Source: Cumulibacter manganitolerans
GTDB lineage: Bacteria > Actinomycetota > Actinomycetes > Mycobacteriales > Antricoccaceae
Assembly: GCF_009602465.1 (NCBI RefSeq)
Contig: NZ_WBKP01000004.1
Coordinates: forward strand, 1 to 64,000
Length of the DNA stretch: 64,000 nt
Direction: 5' to 3'
The position numbers were made by a program, and so were the translations under genes. Positions 8,036 to 16,638 of the stretch are shown in pieces. A model generated the notes under the pieces. It was not told the DNA's origin, searched no databases, and saw only the letters and a list, made by a program, of their open reading frames with translations. Numbering within the stretch: the stretch's first letter is position 1; each line of letters begins with the position of its first letter.

Positions 8036-8716
8036 GTGACGACAGCTTCCGGTTCGCGGATCGCCGCCCGCACCAGCGATGGCCGGCGGATCCCGGAGGC
8101 CACCCTCGGCCGGCTGTCGCTGTACCTGCGAGTCCTCGAGAACCTGCAGAACCGCGCGCTGATCAGCTCCGACGAGCTCGCCGCGCTGAGCGGCGTCAAC
8201 TCCGCGATGCTGCGCCGCGACCTGTCCTGGGCCGGCTCGGTCGGCACCCGCGGCGTGGGGTACGACGTCGCCGCGCTGGAGGGCCGGCTGAGCGAGGTGC
8301 TCGGCGTCGGTGAGCGCCGCACGGTCGTGATCATCGGCGTCGGCAACCTCGGGCACGCTCTCGCCGGCTACGCCGGGCTGCCGGCCCGGGGCTTCCAGGT
8401 CGTCGGCCTCTTCGACGTCGACCACGTCGGCGAGGTCGTCGCCGGGTTGGAGGTCCGCGCGATCGACGAGCTGCGGGCCGGCCCCGGCGAGTACCGCGAC
8501 AGCATCGGCGTCATCGCCACCCCGGCGCACGCCGCCCAGGCCGCGCTCGACGTGCTGGTCGAGATCGGCATCACCGGCGTGCTGTCGTTCGCCCCGACCA
8601 CCCTGCAGGCGCCGCCGGGCGTCGACGTCCGCCGCGTCGACCTCGCCAGCGAGCTGCAGATCCTCGCTTTCCACGAGCGGCTCAAGTCCGCGTCGTCAAC
8701 GAAAGGTGCCTCATGA
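8036..8716 (+). CDS. rex: redox-sensing transcriptional repressor Rex
   Basis: Rex senses the NADH/NAD+ ratio and represses respiratory genes when NAD+ is abundant relative to NADH. The 226-residue product has an N-terminal winged helix (IPEATLGRLSLYLRVLENLQ through SAMLRRDLSW), a Rossmann motif VVIIGVGNLGHALAGY near residue 100, and the C-terminal swapped helix around DLASELQILAFHE. The GTG used here is preferred to one 27 nt upstream because that one lies inside the operator and would be before the predicted transcript start. The stop overlaps hemA (ATGA), coupling redox sensing to heme synthesis. Confidence 0.95.
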   Translation: MTTASGSRIAARTSDGRRIPEATLGRLSLYLRVLENLQNRALISSDELAALSGVNSAMLRRDLSWAGSVGTRGVGYDVAALEGRLSEVLGVGERRTVVIIGVGNLGHALAGYAGLPARGFQVVGLFDVDHVGEVVAGLEVRAIDELRAGPGEYRDSIGVIATPAHAAQAALDVLVEIGITGVLSFAPTTLQAPPGVDVRRVDLASELQILAFHERLKSASSTKGAS

Positions 8717-10020
8717 GCTATCTCGTCGTAGGGCTCTCCCACCGTCAGACTCCGGTGGACGTCCTGGAGCGGGCCGCGATCACGCCGGAGGCCCTCGATG
8801 AGGCGCTCGTCCAGGTGCTCGGCCACGAGCCGGTCAGCGAGGCGATGCTGCTGTCGACCTGCAACCGGGTCGAGGTGTTCGCCGTCGTCGAGAAGTTCCA
8901 CCCCGGCCTGGACGCCGTGGTCGGGTGGCTCTCCGAACGGCTGGGCATCCCGAGCGACCAGCTCGCCGACTACCTGCAGGTGGCCTACGACGAGGACGCC
9001 GTCGAGCACATGATGCGGGTGGCCAGCGGCCTGGACTCCATGGTGGTGGGTGAGCCGCAGATCCTCGGGCAGCTGCGCACGGCGTACCTCGAGGCGGCCG
9101 ACCGCGACGCCGTCGGCCGCCGGCTGCACGCGCTCGCGCAGCACGCGCTGCGGGTGGGCAAGCGCATGCATTCCGAGCTCGGGATGCACTCGGTCGGCCG
9201 CAACATCGCCTCGGTCGCCGTGGACGCCGCCCGCGAGATCGGCGGCGGCCTCGCGGGCCGCAAGGCGCTGATCGTCGGTGCGGGCGCGATGGCGACGCTC
9301 GCTGCCGGTGCGCTGCGCGCCGAGGGCGTCGCGGGCCTGCAGGTGATCAACCGCTCGCTCGAGAAGGCGCAGGCGCTGGCCGGCAAGCACGACGCGCGCG
9401 TGGTCACCGACCTGCGCGCCGCGCTGGCCGAGGCCGACATCGTGGTCACCGCCCTCGGGTCCTCGCCCGGCGTGCTGGACGCCGACCTCCTGCGCGAGGC
9501 CGGACCGGTGACCGTCGTCGACCTGGCGCTCCCCAAGAACGTGACCGCCGAGGCCGCGGCACTCGAGTCCGTCACGTACGTCGGCATGGAGCAGATCCGG
9601 CAGCGCGCCGAGGCGCTCGACGTCGCCGTCGACGGCACCCGCGCCGACGCGCTGGTCGCCGAGGAGGTCGCCGCCTTCGTCGCGCGGCAGCGCCGCTCGG
9701 TGGTGGCGCCCACCATCGCCGCGCTGCAGACGCGCGCCAAGGAGGTCATCGACGCCGAGCTCGCCCGCCTCCGCGGGCGGCTCCCGGACATCGACGCCCG
9801 CGCGATGGCCGAGATCGAGTACGCCGTCGAGCGCGTCGTCGACAAGATGCTGCACGCGCCGCAGGTGCGCGTCCGCGAGAGCGCCGGCACCCCGTCCGGC
9901 GAGGCGTACGCCGAGGCCCTGCGGATGCTGTTCGACGGCGGGGACCAGCCGGTCGGGGATGCGATGGCGCCCGACGTGCAGGAGTCCGCCCGCCGGATCG
10001 CCCCGGGCGGGGGCGCATGA
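8713..10020 (+). CDS. hemA: glutamyl-tRNA reductase
   Basis: HemA converts glutamyl-tRNA to glutamate-1-semialdehyde, the committed step of the C5 route to 5-aminolevulinate. The 435-residue length is normal. The catalytic cysteine is C50 in LLSTCNRVE, the substrate segment GLDSMVVGEPQILGQLR follows at about 108-124, and the NADPH motif is IVGAGAMATLAAG near 190. It overlaps rex upstream and hemC downstream by 4 nt each, so all are translated as one unit. The presence of hemL further on completes the C5 pathway; no ALA synthase is seen. Confidence 0.97.
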   Translation: MSYLVVGLSHRQTPVDVLERAAITPEALDEALVQVLGHEPVSEAMLLSTCNRVEVFAVVEKFHPGLDAVVGWLSERLGIPSDQLADYLQVAYDEDAVEHMMRVASGLDSMVVGEPQILGQLRTAYLEAADRDAVGRRLHALAQHALRVGKRMHSELGMHSVGRNIASVAVDAAREIGGGLAGRKALIVGAGAMATLAAGALRAEGVAGLQVINRSLEKAQALAGKHDARVVTDLRAALAEADIVVTALGSSPGVLDADLLREAGPVTVVDLALPKNVTAEAAALESVTYVGMEQIRQRAEALDVAVDGTRADALVAEEVAAFVARQRRSVVAPTIAALQTRAKEVIDAELARLRGRLPDIDARAMAEIEYAVERVVDKMLHAPQVRVRESAGTPSGEAYAEALRMLFDGGDQPVGDAMAPDVQESARRIAPGGGA

Positions 10021-10940
10021 GCGCACCGATCCGGCTCGGCACGCGACGCTCCGCGCTCGCGACCGGGCAGTCGCAGATCGTCGCCGACTCGCTGACCGCG
10101 GCCACCGGCCGCGCCGTCGAGCTCGTCACGGTCACCACGCACGGTGACGTCACCTCGGCCCCGCTGCACACCCTCGGCGGCCAGGGCGTGTTCATCTCGG
10201 CGCTGCGCGACGAGCTGCTCGCGGGCACCATCGACATCGCCGTGCACTCCCTGAAGGACCTGCCGACGACCCCGGCGGAGGGCATCGTCATCGCCGCGGT
10301 GCCCACCCGGGTCGACCCGCGGGACGCGCTCGTCGCGCGCGACGGGCTGACCCTCGGAGAGCTGCCGCCGGGCTCGCGCATCGGGACCGGATCGCTGCGG
10401 CGGGTCGCCCAGCTGCGCGCGCTCGGGCTCGGGCTGGAGCCGGTGCCGATCCGCGGCAACGTCGACACCCGGCTGTCGAAGGTGGACAGCGGCGAGCTCG
10501 ACGCGGTCCTGCTGGCCACCGCCGGCCTGACCCGCCTCGGGCTGCGCGAGCGGATCACCGAGCTGCTCGACCCGATCCAGATGCTGCCGGCGCCCGGGCA
10601 GGGTGCGCTGGCGATCGAGTGCCTCGCGTCACGAACCGACCTCGCCGATTTGGTCAGAACGCTGGACGATAACTACAGTCGTATCTGCGTCGAGGCAGAG
10701 CGGGCATTGCTCGCCGAGCTCGAAGCCGGCTGCTCAGCACCGGTGGGAGCCCTCGCCGAGGTAGTCGAGGCCGAGGACGGTCTCGAGCTATCACTCCGCG
10801 CGGCCGTGACGGCGCAGGATGGCAGCGATGCCATCCGGCTCTCGGCCAGCGGACCACTTACCGATGCTGCCGGACTCGGAGCGCGGCTCGCCCGCGTGAT
10901 GCTCGAGGACGGCGCGAACGAGCTCATGGGGAGCACGTGA
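10017..10940 (+). CDS. hemC: porphobilinogen deaminase (hydroxymethylbilane synthase)
   Basis: HemC joins four porphobilinogens into hydroxymethylbilane. The 307-residue product shows IRLGTRRSALATGQSQ at the N-terminus, HSLKDLPTT (about 79-87) and LEAGCSAPVGA with the dipyrromethane-cofactor cysteine at about C239. Codon use changes sharply in the last third: from about residue 203 to 290 it is rich in codons rare elsewhere here (TCA, AGA, TTG, GCA, CTA, CTT, GAT), returning to normal near the end. The protein is nevertheless intact, so this looks like a recombined segment or local constraint rather than damage. Confidence 0.95.
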   Translation: MSAPIRLGTRRSALATGQSQIVADSLTAATGRAVELVTVTTHGDVTSAPLHTLGGQGVFISALRDELLAGTIDIAVHSLKDLPTTPAEGIVIAAVPTRVDPRDALVARDGLTLGELPPGSRIGTGSLRRVAQLRALGLGLEPVPIRGNVDTRLSKVDSGELDAVLLATAGLTRLGLRERITELLDPIQMLPAPGQGALAIECLASRTDLADLVRTLDDNYSRICVEAERALLAELEAGCSAPVGALAEVVEAEDGLELSLRAAVTAQDGSDAIRLSASGPLTDAAGLGARLARVMLEDGANELMGST

Positions 10941-12490
10941 TGACGCGCGCGCGCAAGAACATCGGCCGCATCCGATTCGTCGGCTGTGGCCCGGCGGACG
11001 CCGGCCTGACCACCGGTCGTGCCTACGACGCCATCCACGCCGCCGACGAGGTGGTCGTCGACACCGACGTGATCGACGACGTGCGGGCGATGGCGACCGG
11101 CGAGGTGATCGAGACCGACGAGGACGCCGCGGCCGTCGCCAAGCTCCTCGTCGCCGAGGCCAAGGCCGGCAAGAACGTGGCGCGGGTCGTCACCGGCGAC
11201 GTCCTGTCGAGCGAGCGCATGGTCAAGGAGATCTCCGCGGTCAGCCGGTCCTCGGCGCCGTACCAGGTCATCGCGGCCGCGCACGCTCGCCCGGCCATCG
11301 CGTCGTACGCCGGCATCCCCGCGACCGGCACGGTCGTCACCGCCGACCTGCGCGGGTTCACCGCCGGCACCTCCCTCGCCGCGCTGGCCGGCGCCGGCGG
11401 CACGCTGATGCTCGGCTTCGACCTCGCAGACGTGAAGGCGATCGCCAAGGCGCTCATCGAAGCCGGCCTGGCGGAGTCCACGCCGGCCGCCGTCACCGTC
11501 AACGGCACGTCGCTCGCGCAGAAGACGGTCGCCGGCGTGCTCGGCGATCTCACCGGCAGCAACCCGGCCGTCAAGGCGCTCGAGGGTCCCGCCCAGCTGA
11601 CCGTCGGACCGGGTGCCGCGCAGACCGACAAGTTCTCCTGGTGGGAGAAGCGCGCGCTGTACGGCTGGCAGGTCCTGGTGCCGCGCACCAAGGAGCAGGC
11701 CGCCGGCATGAGCAGCCAGCTGCGCGAGCACGGCGCCATCCCGGTCGAGGTGCCGACCATCGCGGTCGAGCCGCCGCGCACCCCCGCACAGATGGAGCGC
11801 GCCATCAAGGGTCTGGTCAACGGCCGCTACTCGTGGATCGTGTTCACCTCCACCAACGCGGTCAAGGCCGTCTGGGAGAAGTTCACCGAGTTCGGGCTCG
11901 ACGCGCGGGCGTTCGCCGGCGTGAAGATCGCCTGCGTCGGCGAGGCCACCGCGGACGCCGTCCGCGCCTTCGGCATCACCCCCGAGCTGGTCCCGACGGG
12001 GGAGCAGTCCAGCGCCGGCCTGCTCGAGGACTTCCCGCCGTACGACGACATCCTCGACCCGATCGACAAGATCCTGCTGCCGCGCGCCGACATCGCGACC
12101 GAGACCCTCGCCGAGGGCCTGAAGGAGCGCGGCTGGGAGATCGAGGACGTCACCGCGTACCGCACGGTGCGGGCCGCACCGCCGGCCGCGCACATCCGCG
12201 AGTCGATCAAGGGCGGCGGCTTCGACGCGGTCTGCTTCACCTCGAGCTCGACGGTGCGCAACCTGGTCGGGATCGCCGGCAAGCCGCACGCGCGCACCGT
12301 GGTCGCGTGCATCGGACCGGCCACCGCGAGCACCGCCACGGAGTTCGGCCTGCGCGTCGACGTCCAGCCGGAGACCGCCGACGTCCCGTCGCTGATCGAG
12401 GCGCTCGCCGACTACGCGATCAACCTGCGCGAGGTCGAGGGTTTCGACCGTCCGCCGCGCAAGACCAAGGCCCGCGCCCGCAAGTCCTGA
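10940..12490 (+). CDS. hemD: uroporphyrinogen-III synthase fused to a methyltransferase-like domain
   Basis: The 516-residue protein joins an N-terminal SUMT/CobA-like domain (about 1-230) to a C-terminal uroporphyrinogen-III synthase (about 245-500). In the N-domain the glycine loop reads IRFVGCGPADAGL and the expected GDP motif has become TGDVLSSE, so methyltransferase activity may be lost; this degenerate form is common in actinobacterial HemD. The synthase part has VLVPRTKEQA, WIVFTSTNAVKAVW, LLPRADIATETLAEGL and AVCFTSSSTVRNL. ATG was chosen over the GTG one codon upstream because GGGGAG is better spaced to it; start and hemC stop overlap by one base. Confidence 0.93.
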   Translation: MTRARKNIGRIRFVGCGPADAGLTTGRAYDAIHAADEVVVDTDVIDDVRAMATGEVIETDEDAAAVAKLLVAEAKAGKNVARVVTGDVLSSERMVKEISAVSRSSAPYQVIAAAHARPAIASYAGIPATGTVVTADLRGFTAGTSLAALAGAGGTLMLGFDLADVKAIAKALIEAGLAESTPAAVTVNGTSLAQKTVAGVLGDLTGSNPAVKALEGPAQLTVGPGAAQTDKFSWWEKRALYGWQVLVPRTKEQAAGMSSQLREHGAIPVEVPTIAVEPPRTPAQMERAIKGLVNGRYSWIVFTSTNAVKAVWEKFTEFGLDARAFAGVKIACVGEATADAVRAFGITPELVPTGEQSSAGLLEDFPPYDDILDPIDKILLPRADIATETLAEGLKERGWEIEDVTAYRTVRAAPPAAHIRESIKGGGFDAVCFTSSSTVRNLVGIAGKPHARTVVACIGPATASTATEFGLRVDVQPETADVPSLIEALADYAINLREVEGFDRPPRKTKARARKS

Positions 12491-12496
12491 CGTCAC

Positions 12497-12547
12497 GCGG
12501 TGGGTTGCACCCCGCTGATCGGCCGATAGCGTGGGATGACCCACCGC
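12497..12547. repeat. 51-bp palindromic intergenic element, copy 1
   Basis: Outer arms GCGGTGGGT and ACCCACCGC (9 bp, perfect) enclose an inner imperfect pair CCCCGCT / AGCGTGGG. A second element with the same outer arms and the same 51-bp length lies at 50622-50672, so this is a dispersed family and not a chance hairpin. Here it fills the gap between hemD and hemB, and it contains TAGCGT (12527-12532), a possible -10 for hemB. It could also act as a terminator for hemD. Confidence 0.7.
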
Positions 12548-12563
12548 ATCCGAGGAGATCCCG

Positions 12564-13550
12564 ATGAGCCTCTACCCGCACTCCCGTCCCCGGCGGCTGC
12601 GCACCACCCCGGCGGTGCGCCGGCTGGTCGCGGAGACCCGCATCGACCCGGCCGGGCTGGTGCTGCCGATGTTCGTGCGGGAGGGCATCGACGCGCCGCA
12701 GCCGATCGCCTCCATGCCGGGCGTGCTGCAGCACACCCGCGACTCGCTCAAGCGGGCCGCGGTCGAGGCGGTCGAGGCCGGCGTCGGCGGCCTGATGCTG
12801 TTCGGCGTCCCCGCCGAGCGCGACGCCACCGGCTCGGCGGCGGTCTGCGAGACGGGCATCCTCAACGTCGGGATCGCCGACCTCGTCGCCGAGGTCGGGG
12901 ACGCGACGGTCGTGATGAGCGACGGCTGCCTCGACGAGTTCACCGACCACGGGCACTGCGGGGTGCTGGACGGCCACGGGCGCGTCGACAACGACGCCAC
13001 CCTCGAGGTGTACGCCGCGATGGCGGTCGCGCAGGCCGCGGCCGGCGCGCACATGATCGGCCCGAGCGGGATGATGGACGGCCAGATCGGCGTGATGCGC
13101 GAGGCGCTCGACGCGGCCGGCCACGATGACGTGTCGCTGATCGCCTACTCGGCCAAGTACGCCTCGGCGCTCTACGGGCCGTTCCGCGAGGCGGTCGACT
13201 CCCAGCTCAAGGGCGACCGGCGCACGTACCAGCAGGACCCGGCGAACGGCCGCGAGGCCATGCGTGAGCTCGAGCTCGACATCGCCGAGGGCGCCGACAT
13301 CGTGATGATCAAGCCGGCCTCGACCTACCTCGACGTCATCCGGGACGCCCGCCAGGCCACCGATCTTCCGGTGGCCGCGTATCAGGTGTCCGGTGAGTAC
13401 GCGATGATCGAGGCGGCGGCCGCCAACGGGTGGATCGACCGCGACCGCCTGATCGACGAGCAGCTCACCGCGATCCACCGCGCCGGCGCGTCGATCATCC
13501 TGACCTACTACGCCGTCGAGGTCGCGAACCGGCTACGCGTCCGGGCCTAG
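12564..13550 (+). CDS. hemB: delta-aminolevulinic acid dehydratase (porphobilinogen synthase)
   Basis: HemB condenses two 5-aminolevulinates into porphobilinogen. The 328-residue product has the Schiff-base lysine K250 in DIVMIKPAS and K198 in AYSAKYAS. The metal site reads [14 protein letters not shown]: the first and third ligands of the zinc triad are cysteine but the middle one is aspartate, a mixed type between zinc and magnesium enzymes. A GAGGAG ribosome site sits 7 nt before the ATG. Its 3' end overlaps the convergent reductase gene by 18 nt. Confidence 0.97.
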   Translation: MSLYPHSRPRRLRTTPAVRRLVAETRIDPAGLVLPMFVREGIDAPQPIASMPGVLQHTRDSLKRAAVEAVEAGVGGLMLFGVPAERDATGSAAVCETGILNVGIADLVAEVGDATVVMSDGCLDEFTDHGHCGVLDGHGRVDNDATLEVYAAMAVAQAAAGAHMIGPSGMMDGQIGVMREALDAAGHDDVSLIAYSAKYASALYGPFREAVDSQLKGDRRTYQQDPANGREAMRELELDIAEGADIVMIKPASTYLDVIRDARQATDLPVAAYQVSGEYAMIEAAAANGWIDRDRLIDEQLTAIHRAGASIILTYYAVEVANRLRVRA

Positions 13551-14750
13551 CTTCTCGAGCCGCTGCGGATCGACCCGGGTCCGGTTCGTGATGAGCGGCT
13601 TGACCTTGTCCACGACGTCCCAGACGTTGACGTTCATCGCGGCCAGGATGCGCTCCTCCCGCAGCCAGAACGCCACGAACTCGCGCGCCTCCAGGTCGCC
13701 GTGCACGACCAGCCGGTCGTGCGAGCCGGGCGGGGCGTGGCCGATGTACTCCAGGCCCAGGTCGTACTGGTCGCTGTAGAAGAACGGCAGCTCCCGGTAG
13801 ACGGTGTCCTGGCCGAGCAACGCCGCCACCGCGCTGGCCGGCTGGTTCAGCGCGGTCGCCCAGTGCTCCACCCGCACCCGGTGGCCGAGCACCGGATGGT
13901 CGTGGTTGGCGATGTCCCCGACGGCGTAGATGTCCGGGTCGCTGCTGCGCAGCGACGCGTCGACGAGCACGCCGTTGTCGATCGCCAGCCCGGCGGACTC
14001 GGCCACCGCGAGGTCCGGGGCCACACCGACGCCGACGACGACCGCGTCCGAGGCGATTACCGTGCCGTCGGCCAGCCGTACGCCGGTCGCGGCGCCGTCC
14101 TCGGTGGTGATCGCCGCGACCTGGGCGCCGAGGAGCAGGTCCACGCCGTGGTCGCGGTGCAGCGCGGCGAACACGGGGGCCAGCTCCGGACCCACGACGC
14201 CGATCAACGGCAGCTCCGCCGCCTCCAGCACGGTCACCGCGGTGCCCGCTCCGCGGGCGGTCGCGGCGACTTCCAGCCCGATCCACCCGCCCCCGATGAC
14301 GACCAGGTGCTTGCCGTCCCCGAAGTGCGCGCGGATGGCGTCGGCGTCCTCCCGGGTGCGCAGCGTGAGCACGCCGGCGGCGTCGGCGCCCGGCAGCGGC
14401 AGACGTCGGGGGACCGAGCCGGTCGCCAGGACCAGCTTGTCGTAGTCGAGCGCCGACCCGTCGGCGCGGTGCAGCCGGTGCGCGGCCGCGTCGACGCCGG
14501 TGGCGCGCGCCCCGAGCTGCAGATCGACGTCGTTGTCGCGGTACCACGACAACGGGTGCACGATCGCGTCGTCGAAGGCCGCGCCGCCGGCCAGGTAGTC
14601 CTTCGACAGCGGAGGACGCTCGTAAGGTGGGTGGCTCTCCGCCGCCAGGAGGCTCACCTGGCCGGTGAAGCCCTGGTCGCGGAGGGCCTCGGCGGTCTTC
14701 GCGCCGGCGAGGCCGCCGCCGACGATCGCTACGTGTCGCGGTGTGCTCAT
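13533..14750 (-). CDS. FAD-dependent ferredoxin/rubredoxin reductase
   Basis: A 405-residue flavoprotein of the oxygenase-coupled reductase class. Two dinucleotide folds are visible: [19 protein letters not shown] for FAD at the N-terminus and [19 protein letters not shown] for NAD(P)H near 150. [13 protein letters not shown] and [11 protein letters not shown] are the other family landmarks, with a C-terminal reductase domain. It would pass electrons from NAD(P)H to a ferredoxin, but no ferredoxin or P450 gene is adjacent. The ATG is preceded by GAAGGAGA. It is convergent with, and overlaps, hemB. Confidence 0.9.
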   Translation of the reverse strand: MSTPRHVAIVGGGLAGAKTAEALRDQGFTGQVSLLAAESHPPYERPPLSKDYLAGGAAFDDAIVHPLSWYRDNDVDLQLGARATGVDAAAHRLHRADGSALDYDKLVLATGSVPRRLPLPGADAAGVLTLRTREDADAIRAHFGDGKHLVVIGGGWIGLEVAATARGAGTAVTVLEAAELPLIGVVGPELAPVFAALHRDHGVDLLLGAQVAAITTEDGAATGVRLADGTVIASDAVVVGVGVAPDLAVAESAGLAIDNGVLVDASLRSSDPDIYAVGDIANHDHPVLGHRVRVEHWATALNQPASAVAALLGQDTVYRELPFFYSDQYDLGLEYIGHAPPGSHDRLVVHGDLEAREFVAFWLREERILAAMNVNVWDVVDKVKPLITNRTRVDPQRLEKLGPDA

Positions 14751-14798
14751 CAGGGTCTCCTTCGGGGACGAGGTGGTCGGGGCGTGCGTGCTTCGAAC

Positions 14799-15434
14799 CT
14801 AGGTGACACCGGCCAGGGAGAGGAACTCCGCGCGGGATCGGGAATCGGTGCGCAGCGCACCCAGCACCGTGGAGGTGACGGTGCTGGACCCGGTGGCCTG
14901 CACGCCGCGCAGCGTCATGCAGGAGTGCTCGGCCGCCATCACCACGCCGACCGCGCGCGGGGCGAGCTGCTCCTGCAGCCAGTCGGCGACCTGCTTCGTC
15001 AGCCGTTCCTGGGTCTGCGGGCGGCAGGCGAAGTGCTCCACCACCCGCGCCAGCTTCGACAGCCCGAGGATGCGCTCACCCGGCAGGTAGGCGACGCAGG
15101 CCCGGCCGGTGAACGGCAGCAGGTGGTGCTCGCACACGGACCGGAAGGGGATGTCGCGCGCCAGCACCAGCTCGTCGTAGCCCTCCTCGTTCGGGAAGGT
15201 GGTCATCTCGAACCGGCGCGGGGTGAGCATCTCGGCCCAGGCGCGGGCCATCCGCCCCGGCGTCGCGCGCAGGTGCTCGGAATCGAGCCCCACGCCGAGC
15301 GCCGTCAGGAACGCCGCCGCCGCGTTCTCGGCCGCGAGCAGGTTCATGCCGGGATGTGCCGGCTCGGCCCAGCCGGCGTCCGGCCGCAGATCGCGGACGG
15401 CGCAGGCGACCGGCACGGCGTCCATCGTGGTCAT
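14799..15434 (-). CDS. folE: GTP cyclohydrolase I
   Basis: FolE converts GTP to dihydroneopterin triphosphate, the first step of folate and pterin synthesis. The 211-residue length is standard. Zinc ligands are visible in SVCEHHLLPFTG and in AEHSCMTLRG; GLSKLARVVEHFACRPQTQE is the core active-site helix region. The ATG overlaps the stop of the DoxX gene (ATGA), so the two form an operon read leftward. A second folE elsewhere in the genome would not be surprising because the usual folate genes are absent here. Confidence 0.93.
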   Translation of the reverse strand: MTTMDAVPVACAVRDLRPDAGWAEPAHPGMNLLAAENAAAAFLTALGVGLDSEHLRATPGRMARAWAEMLTPRRFEMTTFPNEEGYDELVLARDIPFRSVCEHHLLPFTGRACVAYLPGERILGLSKLARVVEHFACRPQTQERLTKQVADWLQEQLAPRAVGVVMAAEHSCMTLRGVQATGSSTVTSTVLGALRTDSRSRAEFLSLAGVT

Positions 15435-15877
15435 CGCCGGGCCCGTCCGCGGTCGTACGTCGCGGACAGCAGGGCCAGGGCGAGTGCCGCGATCAGCAGC
15501 CCGAAGTCGCGCAGCGCGACGTCGTAGAAGCCGGGGTAGGTCAGCAGGTTCACGATGATGCCCGCGAGCCACAGCGCGACGACGTAGCCGGCGTACCGGG
15601 GCTTCCACGCGACCGCCAGGCCCGCCACGATCTCGATTACGCCCACGATGTACATCGCGGTCTGCGCCGAGAACGGCAGCAGCCCGACGATCCACGGTGC
15701 CAGGTAGCCCGGCCAGTCCGTGAGGGCGTTCACGAACTTGTCGATGCCCATCCACAGCGGCAGCACGACGAACCCCACGCGCAGCAGCCAGAACGCGGCG
15801 TACGCCGGTTCACGCCGCCGCGTCCGGTCCCACACCGGCTGATGCCGGTGCGAGCTCTCGGTCAGGTGAGCGACCAT
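15431..15877 (-). CDS. DoxX family membrane protein
   Basis: A 148-residue protein with four predicted transmembrane helices (AAFWLLRVGFVVLPLWMGID; a second around LLPFSAQTAMYIVGVIEI; a third around GYVVALWLAGIIVNLL; a fourth around FGLLIAALALALLSA). It fits the DoxX/DUF417-like group of small quinone-associated or thiol-stress membrane proteins. The internal ATG was chosen over an upstream one because GGAGG precedes it by 5-6 nt. It is the first gene of the doxX-folE operon and is divergent from a cysteine-containing regulator. Confidence 0.8.
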   Translation of the reverse strand: MVAHLTESSHRHQPVWDRTRRREPAYAAFWLLRVGFVVLPLWMGIDKFVNALTDWPGYLAPWIVGLLPFSAQTAMYIVGVIEIVAGLAVAWKPRYAGYVVALWLAGIIVNLLTYPGFYDVALRDFGLLIAALALALLSATYDRGRARR

Positions 15878-15888
15878 GACGGCCTCCT

Positions 15889-15960
15889 CTATCAACAGTA
15901 AGGACAATTTTTAGAGTCGACCGCCGAGGCGAGTTTGTCAATGACTGTTGGTGATAGAAT
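15889..15960. promoter_or_regulatory. mirrored divergent promoter/operator region
   Basis: Both directions carry the same elements. On the plus strand TTGTC is followed by ACTGTTGGTGATAG (15944-15957) and TAGAAT (15955-15960), the latter 6 nt before the regulator's GTG. On the minus strand TTGTCC is followed by ACTGTTGATAG (15899 down to 15889). The two half-sites are 44 bp apart and in inverted orientation. The arrangement suggests one protein, most simply the adjacent regulator, controlling both promoters. Confidence 0.6.
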
Positions 15961-15966
15961 TCCGCC

Positions 15967-16638
15967 GTGACCGCGAACCGCGAGGAGCCTCCCGCCGCGC
16001 CCGAGCTGGCCGCACTGGCTGATCCCGTGCGGCGCCGGCTGTACGAGCTCGTCGCCGCGGCGCAGGAGCCCGTCCGTCGGGATGCCGCCGCCGACGGCGC
16101 GCGGGTGAGCCGGACGCTGGCGGCGTACCACCTCGACCGGCTGGTCGAGGCGGGCCTGCTGTCGGTCAGCTACGCGCGGCCGCCGGGGCGCGGCGGTCCC
16201 GGAGCGGGCCGCCCGGCCAAGCTCTACCGGCCGACCCGGGACGAGGTGGCCATCACCCTCCCGCCGCGCTCGTACGACGTCCTGGCCGGCGTGCTGGCGG
16301 ACGCCGTCGCCGCCGACGCGTCCGGCAGCGTGCGCACGGCCCTGCTGGCCGCCGCCGACGGGGAAGGGCGCCGCGCGGCCGACCCGGGGCGCGACCTGCT
16401 GAGCACGTTGCGTGACCGCGGCTACGAGCCCGAGCAGCTCGCCGACGAGATCGACCTGCACAACTGCCCGTTCCACCACCTGGCGCAGCGGCACGTCGAG
16501 CTGGTGTGCGGGCTCAATCTCGCGCTGCTGCGCGGCTTGCTCTCGGCCCGCGGCGAGGACCCCGGCACCGCCGAGCTCGCGCCGCGCGCGGGGCACTGCT
16601 GCGTTACCATTCGGACCGGACCGGAGACCCCGGCCTAG
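15967..16638 (+). CDS. winged-helix regulator with C-terminal cysteines (SufR/ArsR-like)
   Basis: A 223-residue regulator. The N-terminal winged helix (about 10-85) includes LADPVRRRLYELV, SRTLAAYHLDRLVEAGLL and the wing GRPAKLYRP. The C-terminal part has NCPFHHLAQRHVELVC, then GHCC, giving a C-x13-C-x29-CC pattern like that of SufR-type iron-sulfur-sensing repressors. Metal or Fe-S binding is therefore plausible but not shown. The GTG lies at the predicted transcript start, so it is probably leaderless. It is divergent from doxX-folE, its likely target. Its end overlaps the convergent aminotransferase by 4 nt. Confidence 0.8.
   Translation: MTANREEPPAAPELAALADPVRRRLYELVAAAQEPVRRDAAADGARVSRTLAAYHLDRLVEAGLLSVSYARPPGRGGPGAGRPAKLYRPTRDEVAITLPPRSYDVLAGVLADAVAADASGSVRTALLAAADGEGRRAADPGRDLLSTLRDRGYEPEQLADEIDLHNCPFHHLAQRHVELVCGLNLALLRGLLSARGEDPGTAELAPRAGHCCVTIRTGPETPA

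Noticed and set aside
10620-10870. Frameshift or decay in hemC suggested by the change in codon use
   Set aside because: The reading frame, cofactor cysteine and C-terminal residues are intact.
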